A stretch of DNA of 64,000 nt from Streptomyces flaveolus (lineage in GTDB: Bacteria; Actinomycetota; Actinomycetes; Streptomycetales; Streptomycetaceae), in assembly GCF_000716535.1 (NCBI RefSeq), contig NZ_JNWV01000008.1, positions 1 through 64,000 on the forward strand, read 5' to 3'. A program made the translations under genes and the position numbers. A model generated the notes under the pieces. It saw nothing but the letters and a program-made list of their open reading frames with translations. It made no database searches and was not told the origin of the DNA. Shown in pieces: positions 32,497-42,030 of the stretch. The stretch's first letter is position 1, and the number at the start of each line of letters is the position of its first letter.

Positions 32497-35400
32497 TCAG
32501 GAAGTCGCCCTGGGGGGCAGCTTGGGGCGGGATCGGTTCGGGACGTCGCTGTAGGTCGGGGGGATCGCCGCCGGGTTGGACTCCAGGAGTTCCAGGGCGA
32601 GTTCCACCGCGTCGGCGAGCTGGGCGTGACGGCCCTCCGCCCAGTCCAGGGGGGTGCGCAGGATCTCCAGGTCGGGGGCGACGCCGTGGTTCTCGACGGA
32701 CCAGCCGTAGGCGTCGAACCAGGCCGCGTTCATCGGGACGGTGATGACGGTGCCGTCGCCCAGGCGGTGCCGGCCGGTCATGCCGACCACTCCGCCCCAG
32801 GTGCGCTGGCCGACGACCGGGCCGAGCTTCAGCAGCTTGAAGGCGGCGGTGATCATGTCGCCGTCGGAGGACGTCGCCTCGTCGGCCAGGGCGACCACGG
32901 GTCCGCGCGGGGCGTTCGAGGTGTACGACACCGGTTGCGCGTCCCGGGTCAGGTCCCAGCCCAGGATCGTCCGGGTCAGCTTCTCGATGACGAGTTCGCT
33001 GATGTGGCCGCCCGCGTTGCCGCGCACGTCCACGATCAGCGCCGGCCGGGAGACCTCCATGCGCAGATCGCGGTTGAACTGGGCCCAGCCGGAGCCGCCC
33101 ATGTCGGGGATGTGCAGGTAGCCGCACTTGCCGCCGCTCAACTCGCGGACGACGTCGCGGCGTTTGGCCACCCAGTCCTGGTAGCGCAGCGGCCGCTCGT
33201 CGACGAGCGGGACGACGGCGACCCGGCGGGCGTGCCCGGTCTCGTCCTCGGACGGTGTGAAGGTCAGCTCCACCGTCGTACCGCCCGCGCCGGCCAGCAG
33301 CGGGTACGGGCCCGTCACCGGGTCGACCGGGCGGCCCTCGACATGAGTCAGGACGGCTCCCTCGCGGATGCCCGTGCCGGCCAGCGGTGAGCGGGCCTTG
33401 GAGTCGGAGGAGTCACCGGCGAGGATGCGCTTGACCACCCAGCGGCCGTCCCGGCGGACGAAGTTGGCGCCGAGGAGGCCCTGCCAGCGCTGGTAGTGCG
33501 GCGGGCCCTCGTTGCGGCGGGCGGCGGTGACGTAGGCGTGCGAGGTGCCCAGCTCGCCGAGGACCTCGCGGAGCAGGTCGGCGAACTCGTCGGGGGACGC
33601 GACCCGTTCGACCAGCGGACGGTACTGGTCGAGCACCGCGTCCCAGTCGATGCCGCACATGCCCGGTTCCCAGAAGTAGGCGCGGATCAGGCGGCCCGCC
33701 TCGGCGTAGGCCTGGCGCCACTCGGCGGGCGGGTCGGCCTGGTGCAGGATGCGGCGTACGTCGATCCAGACGGTCGAGTCGGCGTCACCGATCTCGGTGG
33801 AGGGCACCGCCCGCAGGTCGCCCTCGTCCACGACGACCAGCCGGGTGCCGTCGCCGCTCACCGTGAACCAGTCCAGGTGGTCGACCAGTTCGGACTTCTT
33901 CGCCTTGGCGATGTTGAAGTACTCCAGGGTCGGGCGGCCGCTGATGTCCGCCGGGTTGACGAAGGTCTCGCCGAGCGCGCCGGAGATCGGCCAGCGCAGC
34001 CAGACCAGGCCGCCGCCCGCGACCGGGTACAGCCCGGAGTACTTGGAGGCGATCACCGGGAACGGCGTGACCCGGTTGGCCAGCCCCTCGATCTCGACCG
34101 TCACCGTGCCGGCCTCGCCGGTCTCCTCGTCCTCCAGCGGGTCGAGCCCGCCGGCGGCCGGGCGGCCCTCGGGGTTCAGGGCGAACGGGGAGGGGGTCGC
34201 CGAGGAGAGCGGGACGAGGTACGGGCGGCAGCCGAGCGGGAAGGACAGGTCGCCGGTGTGCACGTCGTAGACCGGGTCGAAGCCGCGCCAGGAGAGGAAG
34301 GCGAGGTAGCGGCCGTCCCGGGTGAAGACCGGGTTCTCGTCCTCGAAGCGGCCGTTCGTCACGTCCACGATCAGCCGGTCCTTGATGCGGGCCAGCTTGA
34401 TCTTGCGCAGGGAGCGGCCGATGCCGGGGTGCGACCAGGTGATCCAGGAGCCGTCGGGGGAGAAGGCGAGGTCGCGGACCGGGCCGTTGACGGACCGGAT
34501 CAGCTCGGTGATCCCGGTCCCCGCCTCGGCGGTGCCCGGCTCCGCCGCCCCTTTCTCGGACTCCGCCGCCCCCTCTTCCGGCCCCGTCTCCTCCTCCGGC
34601 ACGTCGATCAGCAGCAGCCGCCCGTCGTGCGAGGCCACGGCGAGGCGTTCGCCTTCGGGGTCGCAGGCCATCTCCAGGACCCGGCCCAGCGCGCCGGAGG
34701 CCAGCCGCCGGGGCGCGCGGTCGCCCGTGGCGCGGGGCAGCTGGGCGATCTCGACGGCGTCCGCGCCCTCGGCGTCGGTGACGTAGGCGACCTGCCCGGT
34801 GGAGCCCAGCATCTCCGGCAGCCGTACCCGGACACCGGGCGTGTCGGTGATCGTGCGGGCCGGGCCGTCGCGGTGGGTGAGCCAGTACAGGCTGCCGCGG
34901 ACGACGACCGCGCTGGCCCGGCCGGTCTCGTCCACGGAGATGCCGTCGATGTTCTGCGCGGCCGGCACCTGGTAGCGGCGGCGGCCGGTGCGCGGTCCGG
35001 CGAGCCGGATGTCGAGCTTGCGCGGCATGCCGCCCGGGGAGAAGTCGTCCACCAGCCACAGGTCGCCCGCGCACTGGTAGACCACCCGGTCGCCGTCGCC
35101 GGCGGCGTGCCGGGCGTAGAAGGCGTCGTGGTCGGTGTGCCGGCGCAGGTCGGTGCCGTCGTAGGCGCAGGAGTAGAGGTTGCCGACGCCCTCGTGGTCG
35201 GAGAGGAAGGCGATCCGGCCGGCGACGAACACGGGGCAGGCCAGATGGCCGTCGAGGTCGGGCAGCAGGCGCTGCCCGTGCAGCCACAGGCGGCCCGTGG
35301 CGCCGCCGCGGTACCGCTTCCAGGAGGCCGGTTCGTGCGGCGGGGTGCCGGTGAGCAGCAGGGTCTTGCGTTCGCCGGCGATGTCGGCGACCTGGATGTC

Positions 35401-35802
35401 GGCGACCGGGCCCCAGGGCAGCCGCCCGCCGGGGTCGCCGTCGGCGGGGACCTTGTAGGCCCAGGTGTAGTGCGAGAAGGGCTGGCCGTGGGAGGCCACG
35501 GCGAGGATGTCGCTCTCCGGGGTCCAGCCGCACACCTGGGTGTCGGCGCTGCCCCAGTACGTCAACTGGCGTCCGGGGCCGCCGTCGACGTCGACGAGGT
35601 GGATCTCGGGGACGAGGCTGCGCCAGGTCGTGTAGGCGATCCGGCGGCCGTCGGGCGAGAAGCGCGGGTGGCCGGTCTTGGTGCGGTCAGCGGTGAGCCG
35701 CCAGGCGCGGCCCGGCGCGTCCAGGGGGGCCAGCCAGAGATCGTCCTCCGCGACGAAGCACAGCAGGTCGCCGCTGAGGTGGGGAAGGCGCAGATAGCTC
35801 AC
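32497..35802 (-). CDS. Tricorn protease homologue (S41 family)
   Basis: An 1101-residue cytoplasmic self-compartmentalising peptidase that trims oligopeptides. Order: N-terminal six- and seven-bladed propellers (about 1-640, with repeated RFSPDGRRIAY and AFSPDGSWITW blades), a helical C1 region, a PDZ domain (about 775-835), and the S41 catalytic C2 domain (DVRGNAGGHISELV and ATSSDGDM, Ser978/979 carrying the nucleophile). A Glu/Ala-rich insert sits near 420-440. GTG start with a weak ribosome site (GGGGA, short spacing), so the start is less certain. It is divergent from the TetR gene. Confidence 0.92.
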   Translation of the reverse strand: MSYLRLPHLSGDLLCFVAEDDLWLAPLDAPGRAWRLTADRTKTGHPRFSPDGRRIAYTTWRSLVPEIHLVDVDGGPGRQLTYWGSADTQVCGWTPESDILAVASHGQPFSHYTWAYKVPADGDPGGRLPWGPVADIQVADIAGERKTLLLTGTPPHEPASWKRYRGGATGRLWLHGQRLLPDLDGHLACPVFVAGRIAFLSDHEGVGNLYSCAYDGTDLRRHTDHDAFYARHAAGDGDRVVYQCAGDLWLVDDFSPGGMPRKLDIRLAGPRTGRRRYQVPAAQNIDGISVDETGRASAVVVRGSLYWLTHRDGPARTITDTPGVRVRLPEMLGSTGQVAYVTDAEGADAVEIAQLPRATGDRAPRRLASGALGRVLEMACDPEGERLAVASHDGRLLLIDVPEEETGPEEGAAESEKGAAEPGTAEAGTGITELIRSVNGPVRDLAFSPDGSWITWSHPGIGRSLRKIKLARIKDRLIVDVTNGRFEDENPVFTRDGRYLAFLSWRGFDPVYDVHTGDLSFPLGCRPYLVPLSSATPSPFALNPEGRPAAGGLDPLEDEETGEAGTVTVEIEGLANRVTPFPVIASKYSGLYPVAGGGLVWLRWPISGALGETFVNPADISGRPTLEYFNIAKAKKSELVDHLDWFTVSGDGTRLVVVDEGDLRAVPSTEIGDADSTVWIDVRRILHQADPPAEWRQAYAEAGRLIRAYFWEPGMCGIDWDAVLDQYRPLVERVASPDEFADLLREVLGELGTSHAYVTAARRNEGPPHYQRWQGLLGANFVRRDGRWVVKRILAGDSSDSKARSPLAGTGIREGAVLTHVEGRPVDPVTGPYPLLAGAGGTTVELTFTPSEDETGHARRVAVVPLVDERPLRYQDWVAKRRDVVRELSGGKCGYLHIPDMGGSGWAQFNRDLRMEVSRPALIVDVRGNAGGHISELVIEKLTRTILGWDLTRDAQPVSYTSNAPRGPVVALADEATSSDGDMITAAFKLLKLGPVVGQRTWGGVVGMTGRHRLGDGTVITVPMNAAWFDAYGWSVENHGVAPDLEILRTPLDWAEGRHAQLADAVELALELLESNPAAIPPTYSDVPNRSRPKLPPRATS

Positions 35803-35899
35803 GTCCCCATGCTTTTCCGGTCACACGGCGCGAGCAACTTGTGGGCTCCCGCCCACCCCGTTCCTTACAGCCCCTTCACCTTCGTGACCCAACGCACGT

Positions 35900-35914
35900 A
35901 CGAAACGGTTTCGT
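35900..35914. promoter_or_regulatory. Candidate TetR operator acgaaac-g-gtttcgt
   Basis: A perfect 7-base inverted repeat with one centre base, followed by another ttcgt half-site, in the 181 bases between the tricorn and tetR genes. TetR regulators next to MMPL exporters usually repress through such sites. Confidence 0.5.
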
Positions 35915-35983
35915 TTCGTTGACGCAGGGGGTATCTTCATGGATGTACGAAGACGAAGGCTCCGGAGCGGGAAGGTGAAGGGC

Positions 35984-36586
35984 ATGACCGAGGCTGTCGC
36001 GGCGACACGTCGTAGCCGGATCACGCCCGAGCGCGAGGCCGAGCTGTACGAGGCCGTGCTCGACCTGCTCCGGGAGGTCGGCTACGACGCCCTCACCATG
36101 GACGCCGTGGCCGCCCGCACCCGGTCCAGCAAGGCCACGCTCTACCGCCAGTGGGGCGGCAAGGCCGAACTGGTCGCCAAGGCCGTGCGGCACAACAAGC
36201 CGGGCCGGGCCGGGGACGTCGACACCGGATCGCTCAAGGGCGACCTGCACGCGCTCACCCTGCGTGCGGACGACTGCGAGATGGAACAGAGCTCCGCGCT
36301 GATGCGGGCCCTGGCCATGGCGGTGCACGGCAACCCGGACCTGCTCAAGGCGTTCCGGGAGCACCTCATCGAGCCGGAGATGGCGGAGTTCCACCGCGTG
36401 CTGCGACGGGCGATCGACCGGGGCGAGGTCCGAGCGGACAACCCCGCGATCGGGTTCGTGATGCACATGATGATCGGTGGGTTCGCCGCCCGCACCATGA
36501 TCGACGAACAGCCGCCGACGCAGGACTTCCTCCTTTCGTACATCGACGCCGTGGTCCTCCCCGCCCTCGGCGTTCCCACGAGCTGA
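35984..36586 (+). CDS. TetR-family transcriptional regulator
   Basis: A 200-residue repressor. N-terminal helix-turn-helix about residues 15-60 (LTMDAVAARTRSSKATLYRQWGGK), then a ligand-binding helical domain with FREHLIEPEMAEFHRVL and a hydrophobic C-terminus (GFVMHMMIGGFAARTMI). ATG 35984 with GAAGG upstream is chosen; ATG 35939 would add 15 basic residues and overlap the promoter. It lies 104 bases before an MMPL transporter gene in the same direction, so it probably controls that gene. Confidence 0.88.
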   Translation: MTEAVAATRRSRITPEREAELYEAVLDLLREVGYDALTMDAVAARTRSSKATLYRQWGGKAELVAKAVRHNKPGRAGDVDTGSLKGDLHALTLRADDCEMEQSSALMRALAMAVHGNPDLLKAFREHLIEPEMAEFHRVLRRAIDRGEVRADNPAIGFVMHMMIGGFAARTMIDEQPPTQDFLLSYIDAVVLPALGVPTS

Positions 36587-36690
36587 ACGCTCTTCCCCAG
36601 CAAGCCCACCACCTGACGTCACCGCTCACGTCGTCGGGCTGATCACCCCTGCCCAGCTGAACCCAACGACCTGACCGGGAGTACGCCTCC

Positions 36691-38895
36691 GTGGCCACGT
36701 TCCTCTACAAACTCGGCCGCCTCGCCTTCCGGCGACGGCACTTCGTCGCCCTCATATGGGTCGCGCTGCTCACCCTCGCCGGGGTGGGCGCCGCCTCCGC
36801 GCCGGCCGCCGGCAACACGTCCTTCTCCATCCCCGGTACCGAGGCCCAGAAGGCCTTCGACCTGCTGGAACAGCGCTTCCCCGGGATGAGCGCCGACGGC
36901 GCCACCGCCCGGGTCGTCTTCAAGGCCCCGAAGGGCGAGAAGATGACGGACGCCGTCAACAAGGCGACCGTCGAGAAGACCGTCAAGGAGCTGCGGAGCG
37001 GCTCCGAGGTCGCCTCCGTCGCCGACCCCTACACCGGGCACGCCGTCAGCAAGAACGGCACCGTCGCCTACGCCTCGGTGAAGTACGAGGTCTCCGGCAT
37101 GGAGCTGGAGGACTCCTCCAAGGACGCGCTGAAGGACGCGGCCCAGGACGCCCGGGACGCGGGCCTCACCGTCGAGATCGGCGGTGACGCGCTGACCGCG
37201 ACCCCCGAGACCGGCTCCAGCGAGGTCATCGGCATCGCGGTCGCCGCGGTCGTCCTGGTCATCACCTTCGGCTCGCTGCTCGCGGCAGGGTTCCCGCTGC
37301 TCACCGCCATCATCGGGGTCGGCATCGGCGTCTCCTCGATCACCGCGCTCGCCAGCGCCCTGGACCTGGGCTCCACCACCTCCACCCTGGCCTCGATGAT
37401 CGGCCTCGCCGTCGGCATCGACTACGCCCTCTTCATCGTCTCCCGCTACCGCGCCGAACTCGCCGAGGGCCGCGAGCGCGAGGACGCGGCCGGACGCGCC
37501 GTCGGCACGGCGGGCTCGGCGGTCGTCTTCGCCGGCCTCACCGTCGTCATCGCCCTGGTCGGCCTGTCCGTCGTCAACATCCCGATGCTGACGAAGATGG
37601 GCGTCGCGGCGGCCGGCACCGTCGCCATCGCCGTCCTCATCGCGCTGACCATGATCCCGGCGCTGCTCGGCTACGCGGGCCGCAGGATCAAGCCGGCCGG
37701 CCAGAAGAGCAAGCTGCTCGGCGGCGGCCGTACGCCGAAGAAGCCGGGCCGCCCCAACATGGGCACCCGCTGGGCCAGCTTCGTCGTCCGCCGCCCGGTC
37801 GCCGTCCTGCTGCTCGGCGTGCTCGGCCTCGGCGCGGCGGCGATCCCGGCCGCCTCCCTGGAACTGGGCCTGCCCGACGACGGCTCCCAGCCCACCTCCA
37901 CCACCCAGCGCCGCGCCTACGACCTGCTCTCCGAGGGCTTCGGACCCGGCTTCAACGGCCCGCTGCTGATCGTCGTCGACGCCAAGGACAGCGCCGACCC
38001 CAAGGCCGCGTTCACCAAGGTCGGCGACGAGATCAAGGGCCTGAAGGACGTCGTCACGGTCACCCCGGCCACGCCCAACAAGGCCGGCGACACCGCGACG
38101 ATCACGGTCGTCCCCGACTCCAAGCCGTCCTCGACCACCACCGAGGACCTGGTGCACGCCATCCGTGACAAGGGCGCGGACATCGCCCGGGAGACCGACT
38201 CCCAGGTCCTGGTCACCGGCTCGACGGCGATGAACATCGACGTCTCGCAGAAGCTGAACGACGCGCTCCTGCCGTACCTGGCCCTGGTGGTCGGCCTCGC
38301 CTTCCTCCTGCTGATCGTGGTCTTCCGCTCGATCCTGGTCCCGCTGAAGGCGGCCCTCGGCTTCCTGCTCAGCGTGATGGCGGCCCTCGGCGCCGTGGTC
38401 GCGGTCTTCCAGTGGGGCTGGCTGTCGGGCCTGATGAACGTCGAGGAGACCGGCCCGGTCATGTCGATGATGCCGATCTTCATGGTGGGCGTCGTCTTCG
38501 GCCTCGCGATGGACTACGAGGTGTTCCTCGTGACCCGTATGCGGGAGGCGTACGTCCACGGCGAGAAGCCCAGCCAGGCGGTGGTGACGGGCTTCAGGCA
38601 CGGCGCCCGGGTCGTGACCGCCGCCGCCGTCATCATGATCGCCGTCTTCTCCGGCTTCATCGGCTCCAGCGAGTCGATGGTCAAGATGATCGGATTCGGC
38701 CTCGCCATCGCCGTCTTCTTCGACGCGTTCATCGTCCGCATGGCCATCGTCCCGGCGGTCCTCGCCCTGCTCGGCAAGCGGGCCTGGTGGCTGCCGAAGT
38801 GGCTGGACCGCGCGCTGCCCAACGTGGACGTGGAGGGCGAGGGCCTGCGCGCCCACGCCGACCGCGAGGAGGAGAAGGAGCTGGTACGCGCCTGA
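36691..38895 (+). CDS. MMPL/RND-family transporter
   Basis: A 734-residue export protein. Two halves each have one helix, a large extracytoplasmic loop and a five-helix bundle; hallmark segments are GLAVGIDYALFIVSRYR (first half) and GLAMDYEVFLVTRMRE (second half), which supply proton-relay Asp/Tyr residues. MMPL proteins export lipids, siderophores or drugs. Substrate unknown; the upstream TetR gene suggests induction by the exported compound. GTG start with GGGAG nine bases upstream. Confidence 0.92.
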   Translation: MATFLYKLGRLAFRRRHFVALIWVALLTLAGVGAASAPAAGNTSFSIPGTEAQKAFDLLEQRFPGMSADGATARVVFKAPKGEKMTDAVNKATVEKTVKELRSGSEVASVADPYTGHAVSKNGTVAYASVKYEVSGMELEDSSKDALKDAAQDARDAGLTVEIGGDALTATPETGSSEVIGIAVAAVVLVITFGSLLAAGFPLLTAIIGVGIGVSSITALASALDLGSTTSTLASMIGLAVGIDYALFIVSRYRAELAEGREREDAAGRAVGTAGSAVVFAGLTVVIALVGLSVVNIPMLTKMGVAAAGTVAIAVLIALTMIPALLGYAGRRIKPAGQKSKLLGGGRTPKKPGRPNMGTRWASFVVRRPVAVLLLGVLGLGAAAIPAASLELGLPDDGSQPTSTTQRRAYDLLSEGFGPGFNGPLLIVVDAKDSADPKAAFTKVGDEIKGLKDVVTVTPATPNKAGDTATITVVPDSKPSSTTTEDLVHAIRDKGADIARETDSQVLVTGSTAMNIDVSQKLNDALLPYLALVVGLAFLLLIVVFRSILVPLKAALGFLLSVMAALGAVVAVFQWGWLSGLMNVEETGPVMSMMPIFMVGVVFGLAMDYEVFLVTRMREAYVHGEKPSQAVVTGFRHGARVVTAAAVIMIAVFSGFIGSSESMVKMIGFGLAIAVFFDAFIVRMAIVPAVLALLGKRAWWLPKWLDRALPNVDVEGEGLRAHADREEEKELVRA

Positions 38896-38918
38896 CGTAC
38901 CGCTCCTGACACAGAGCC

Positions 38919-38962
38919 GCCGGTGAGGGTGCCCGTGGGGACGGGGCTGCACCCTCACCGGC
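38919..38962 (+). terminator. Terminator of the tetR-mmpL unit
   Basis: gccggtgagggtgc and gcaccctcaccggc are perfect 14-base arms around a 16-base loop, 24 bases after the MMPL stop. Confidence 0.8.
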
Positions 38963-39045
38963 TTCCCGCTGCCACCGCCCCGCCCCGCGCCCTTCCGGCC
39001 GGAATGCGTTTCCTCCGGCACGCGGAGAGCCGCTAGCGTGCGCGT

Positions 39046-39534
39046 ATGACGACGACCGCTCATCCTCGTTTCGCCGCCGCGGTGGAGGAGTCGGGACTGG
39101 GGGAGCTGCTGCCCCGGGTCCGGGGCTTTTCCGAGGCGACCCGGACCGCCGCCGAGGCCGCCGCCGCCATCGGGTGCGAACTGAGCCAGATCTGCAAGTC
39201 GCTGGTCTTCGCCGCCGACGGGGTGCCCGTGCTGGTGCTCATGGACGGGGCCTCGCGGGTGGACGTCGAGCGGGTGCGGCAGGAGCTGGGGGCCCGGAAG
39301 GTCACCCGGGCCGACGCCGGGCTCGTGCGCGAGACCACCGGGTACGCCATCGGCGGGGTGCCGCCCTTCGGGCACCGCACACGCACGCGCGTCCTCGCCG
39401 ACCGTTCGCTGCTCGCGCACGACGTGGTCTGGGCGGCGGCCGGTACGCCGTACACCGTCTTCCCGATCGAGCCGAAGGAACTCGTCGCCCACGCGGGCGC
39501 GACACTGGTGGACGTACGCGAGCAGCGCGCGTGA
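39046..39534 (+). CDS. YbaK/EbsC-family aminoacyl-tRNA deacylase
   Basis: A 162-residue YbaK-like domain that hydrolyses mischarged aminoacyl-tRNAs (Cys-tRNA-Pro in the type member). Seen are CELSQICKSLVF with the conserved Lys, VLVLMDGASRVD, and GYAIGGVPPFGH with the substrate-pocket Gly residues. Free-standing, with no synthetase attached. Specificity cannot be told from sequence. Its stop overlaps the GTG of the next gene. Confidence 0.9.
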   Translation: MTTTAHPRFAAAVEESGLGELLPRVRGFSEATRTAAEAAAAIGCELSQICKSLVFAADGVPVLVLMDGASRVDVERVRQELGARKVTRADAGLVRETTGYAIGGVPPFGHRTRTRVLADRSLLAHDVVWAAAGTPYTVFPIEPKELVAHAGATLVDVREQRA

Positions 39535-40376
39535 CACCGCTGGTCGCCACGGCCGTGCTGGTCGCCGCCGTCACCCACGCCGGCTGGAACGCCATCGCGC
39601 ACCGCATCACCGACAAGCTCGTCGGCTTCGCCCTGATCTCCGGCGGCGGGCTGCTGATCGGGCTCGCGGCGGCACCGTTCACGGCGTTCCCGGCCGGGCC
39701 CGCCTGGCCGTACCTGTTCGCCTCGGCGGCCGTGCACATCGCCTACTACGCGCTGCTGATGACCTCGTTCCGGCTGGGCGACTTCGGGCAGGCGTACCCC
39801 ATCGCGCGTGGCAGCGCCCCGCTCGTGGTCACTGTGCTCGCCGCCGTCTTCGCGCACGAGGTGCCCGGCGCCTGGGCGAGCGCCGGCATCGCCGTGTCCT
39901 GCCTGGGGCTGAGCGGGGTCGGGCTGTGGGGGCTGCGCGGGAAGCGGCCCGAGTGGGCCGCGATCGGCGCGGCCCTCGCGACCGGTCTGACGATCGCCGT
40001 GTACACCGTGATCGACGGCATGGGCGTACGGGCCTCGGGGACGTCCCTCGGGTACATCGCCTGGCTCATGGCCGCCCAGGGGGCGGTGCTGCCCGCGTTC
40101 CTGTACGCACGCGCGCGGGCCGACACGGTCCGGCTGCTCCGGCCGTACGCCGCCCTCGGCCTCCTCGGCGCCGCCCTGTCCGTCGCCGCCTACGCCCTGG
40201 TGCTGTGGGCCCAGACCCGGGCCGCGCTCGCCCCCGTCGCCGCCCTGCGCGAGTCGTCCATCATCGTCGGCGCGGCCATCGGCGCGGTGTTCTTCAAGGA
40301 GCGCTTCGGGGCGCCCAGGATCGCGGCGGCGGGCCTTGTGGTCGTGGGGATCGGGCTGATGCTGCGGGCCGGCTAG
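39531..40376 (+). CDS. EamA-family (DMT) transporter
   Basis: A 281-residue membrane protein with about ten helices in two EamA repeats; the second ends in the typical VAALRESSIIVGAAIGAVFFKERF block. GTG start overlaps the YbaK-family stop (GTGA), so the two are translationally coupled. Metabolite or amino-acid efflux is the family role. The pairing with a deacylase is notable but does not define a substrate. Confidence 0.87.
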   Translation: MTPLVATAVLVAAVTHAGWNAIAHRITDKLVGFALISGGGLLIGLAAAPFTAFPAGPAWPYLFASAAVHIAYYALLMTSFRLGDFGQAYPIARGSAPLVVTVLAAVFAHEVPGAWASAGIAVSCLGLSGVGLWGLRGKRPEWAAIGAALATGLTIAVYTVIDGMGVRASGTSLGYIAWLMAAQGAVLPAFLYARARADTVRLLRPYAALGLLGAALSVAAYALVLWAQTRAALAPVAALRESSIIVGAAIGAVFFKERFGAPRIAAAGLVVVGIGLMLRAG

Positions 40377-40454
40377 CGCGGGGCGCGGCGCCGACATGAC
40401 GGGCCGGGGTGCCGTGGCGCACCCTGGAAGCAGCGGTTTTCGGAGGTGGTCGTC

Positions 40455-40730
40455 ATGATGCACACCGCTGTGGGATGGCACATCGAGATGGAGTTCATGG
40501 AGGACGATCAGCACACGCGGGCGGCGGCCCTGGTGCGCTTGCCCGACGGTTCCGAGGTGCGGGCCCACGGCCGTGCCAGCCGGCACAACGTCGACGCGAA
40601 CCAGCCCCGGGTCGGCGAGGAGATCGCCGGTGCCCGCGCCCTCAACGAACTGGCCATGCAGCTGCTGACCAAGGCCCACGAGGAGATCGACCAGGCGTCC
40701 GGGCGGACCTCGCACCCGATCCACGTGTGA
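40455..40730 (+). CDS. DUF1876 family protein
   Basis: A 91-residue actinobacterial protein. It starts with a beta strand pair (WHIEMEFMEDDQHTRAAALVRL), continues with GSEVRAHGRASRHNVDANQP, the family-typical block, and ends in an amphipathic helix (ARALNELAMQLLTKAHEEID). The fold is thought to resemble a dsRNA-binding domain; function is unknown. Start chosen at ATG 40455 (GGAGG eight bases upstream); ATG 40458 is equally in frame. Confidence 0.85.
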   Translation: MMHTAVGWHIEMEFMEDDQHTRAAALVRLPDGSEVRAHGRASRHNVDANQPRVGEEIAGARALNELAMQLLTKAHEEIDQASGRTSHPIHV

Positions 40731-40764
40731 CACGCGCTCGGCGCGTGCCGAGGGCGCGCGCGGC

Positions 40765-41925
40765 TCAGGCGAGCGCCGTGCGGACCGCTCGCACCAGCGC
40801 CTGCGCCCTCGGGTCCGCCGTCACGCTCTGCCGGAAGCCGTTGGTGACATAGCCGAAGGCGACGCCGGTGTCCGGGTCGGCGAAGCCCAGGGCCCCGCCG
40901 CGTCCGGGGTGGCCGAAGGAGCCGGGGGAGAGCAGCGGGGACGCGGCGCCGTGCAGCATGTGGCCGAGGCCGAAGCGGGTGCCCACCACCAGGACCCGGT
41001 CCGGTCCGGCGGACTCCTCCGTGCGGGCCAGTTCCGTGGTCTCCGGGGTGAACAGCCGGACCCCTCCGTCCACCTCGCCGATGAGCGAGGCGTAGAAGCG
41101 GGCCAGTCCGTCGGCCGTGGCGATGCCGTTGGAGGCGGGCAGGGCGGCCGCGCGGTAGCCGGGGTCGTTCTCGTCGGGGAGCGGGGTGATCGCGGCGAAC
41201 GCGCGGCGGGTCAGCGAGTCCGGGTCGGCGTAGGCCTCGGCCACCGCCCGCTTGGGGCGGGTCTTCAGGCCGCCCGCGGTCTCGGGCGCGTCCACCGGGC
41301 CGACGCGGCCCACGCGCGCGTGCTCCGACTCCGGCAGGCCGAGCCACAGGTCCGCGCCGACCGGCCGGGCGATCTCGTCCGCGATCCAGTCGCCGACCGG
41401 GCGGCCGGTGATCCGGCGGAGCAGTTCGCCGGTGAGCCAGCTGTAGGTCTGGGCGTGGTAGCCGTGGTCCGTGCCGGGCTCCCACACGGGCGCCTGCGCG
41501 GCGACGGCGGCGGCGCCCAGGTCGGGGTCGGCGGCCTCGGCCGGTGTCAGCGGGCGGTCCAGCACGGGCACGCCCGCGCGGTGCGCGAGCAGGTCCCGCA
41601 CGCGCGTGTGCTCCTTGCCGGCCGCCTTGTACTCCGGCCAGTACGTGCCGACCGGGGCGTCCAGGTCCAGTTCGCCGCGCTGGTGCAGGAGCAGCAGCGC
41701 GGCGGCGGCGACGCCCTTGGTGGCGGAGCGCACGATCTGCGCGGTCCCGGGCTGCCAGGGAGCCGTTCCGTCCACGTCCTGGGTGCCGGCCCACAGGTCC
41801 ACGACCCGGTGTCCGTCCCGGTAGACGGCGACGGCCGCTCCGCGCTCGCCGAGCAGCGCGAAGTTCGCGGCGAACGCCTCCCTGACCGGCTCGAAGCCCT
41901 CGGCCACAGTGCCGTTCACGTCCAC
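40765..41925 (-). CDS. Serine hydrolase of the beta-lactamase/EstB family
   Basis: A 386-residue class C beta-lactamase-fold protein without a signal peptide. Nucleophile motif SATK (Ser67-Lys70) and a Tyr region in DHGYHAQTYSWLTGELL. The C-terminal FGHPGRGGALGFADPD replaces the KTG motif with an HPGRGG type seen in EstB esterases. So an esterase is more likely than a beta-lactamase. GTG start. It is in the same direction as the ECF transporter operon but separated from it by a hairpin. Confidence 0.88.
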   Translation of the reverse strand: MDVNGTVAEGFEPVREAFAANFALLGERGAAVAVYRDGHRVVDLWAGTQDVDGTAPWQPGTAQIVRSATKGVAAAALLLLHQRGELDLDAPVGTYWPEYKAAGKEHTRVRDLLAHRAGVPVLDRPLTPAEAADPDLGAAAVAAQAPVWEPGTDHGYHAQTYSWLTGELLRRITGRPVGDWIADEIARPVGADLWLGLPESEHARVGRVGPVDAPETAGGLKTRPKRAVAEAYADPDSLTRRAFAAITPLPDENDPGYRAAALPASNGIATADGLARFYASLIGEVDGGVRLFTPETTELARTEESAGPDRVLVVGTRFGLGHMLHGAASPLLSPGSFGHPGRGGALGFADPDTGVAFGYVTNGFRQSVTADPRAQALVRAVRTALA

Positions 41926-41989
41926 GCCCGCCGCCCCTTCCGCTCTTCAGTCTCCTGCGACAGTGGGTGCAACACGGCGTGGACGCCTG

Positions 41990-42022
41990 CGATTCCTCGG
42001 CGGGACCAGCCCGACGGAATCG
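41990..42022 (-). terminator. Terminator of the nickel/cobalt ECF operon
   Basis: cgattcc and ggaatcg form a 7-bp outer stem with GC-rich inner pairing, nine bases after the ATPase stop on the minus strand. Confidence 0.6.
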
Positions 42023-42030
42023 TTACATCG

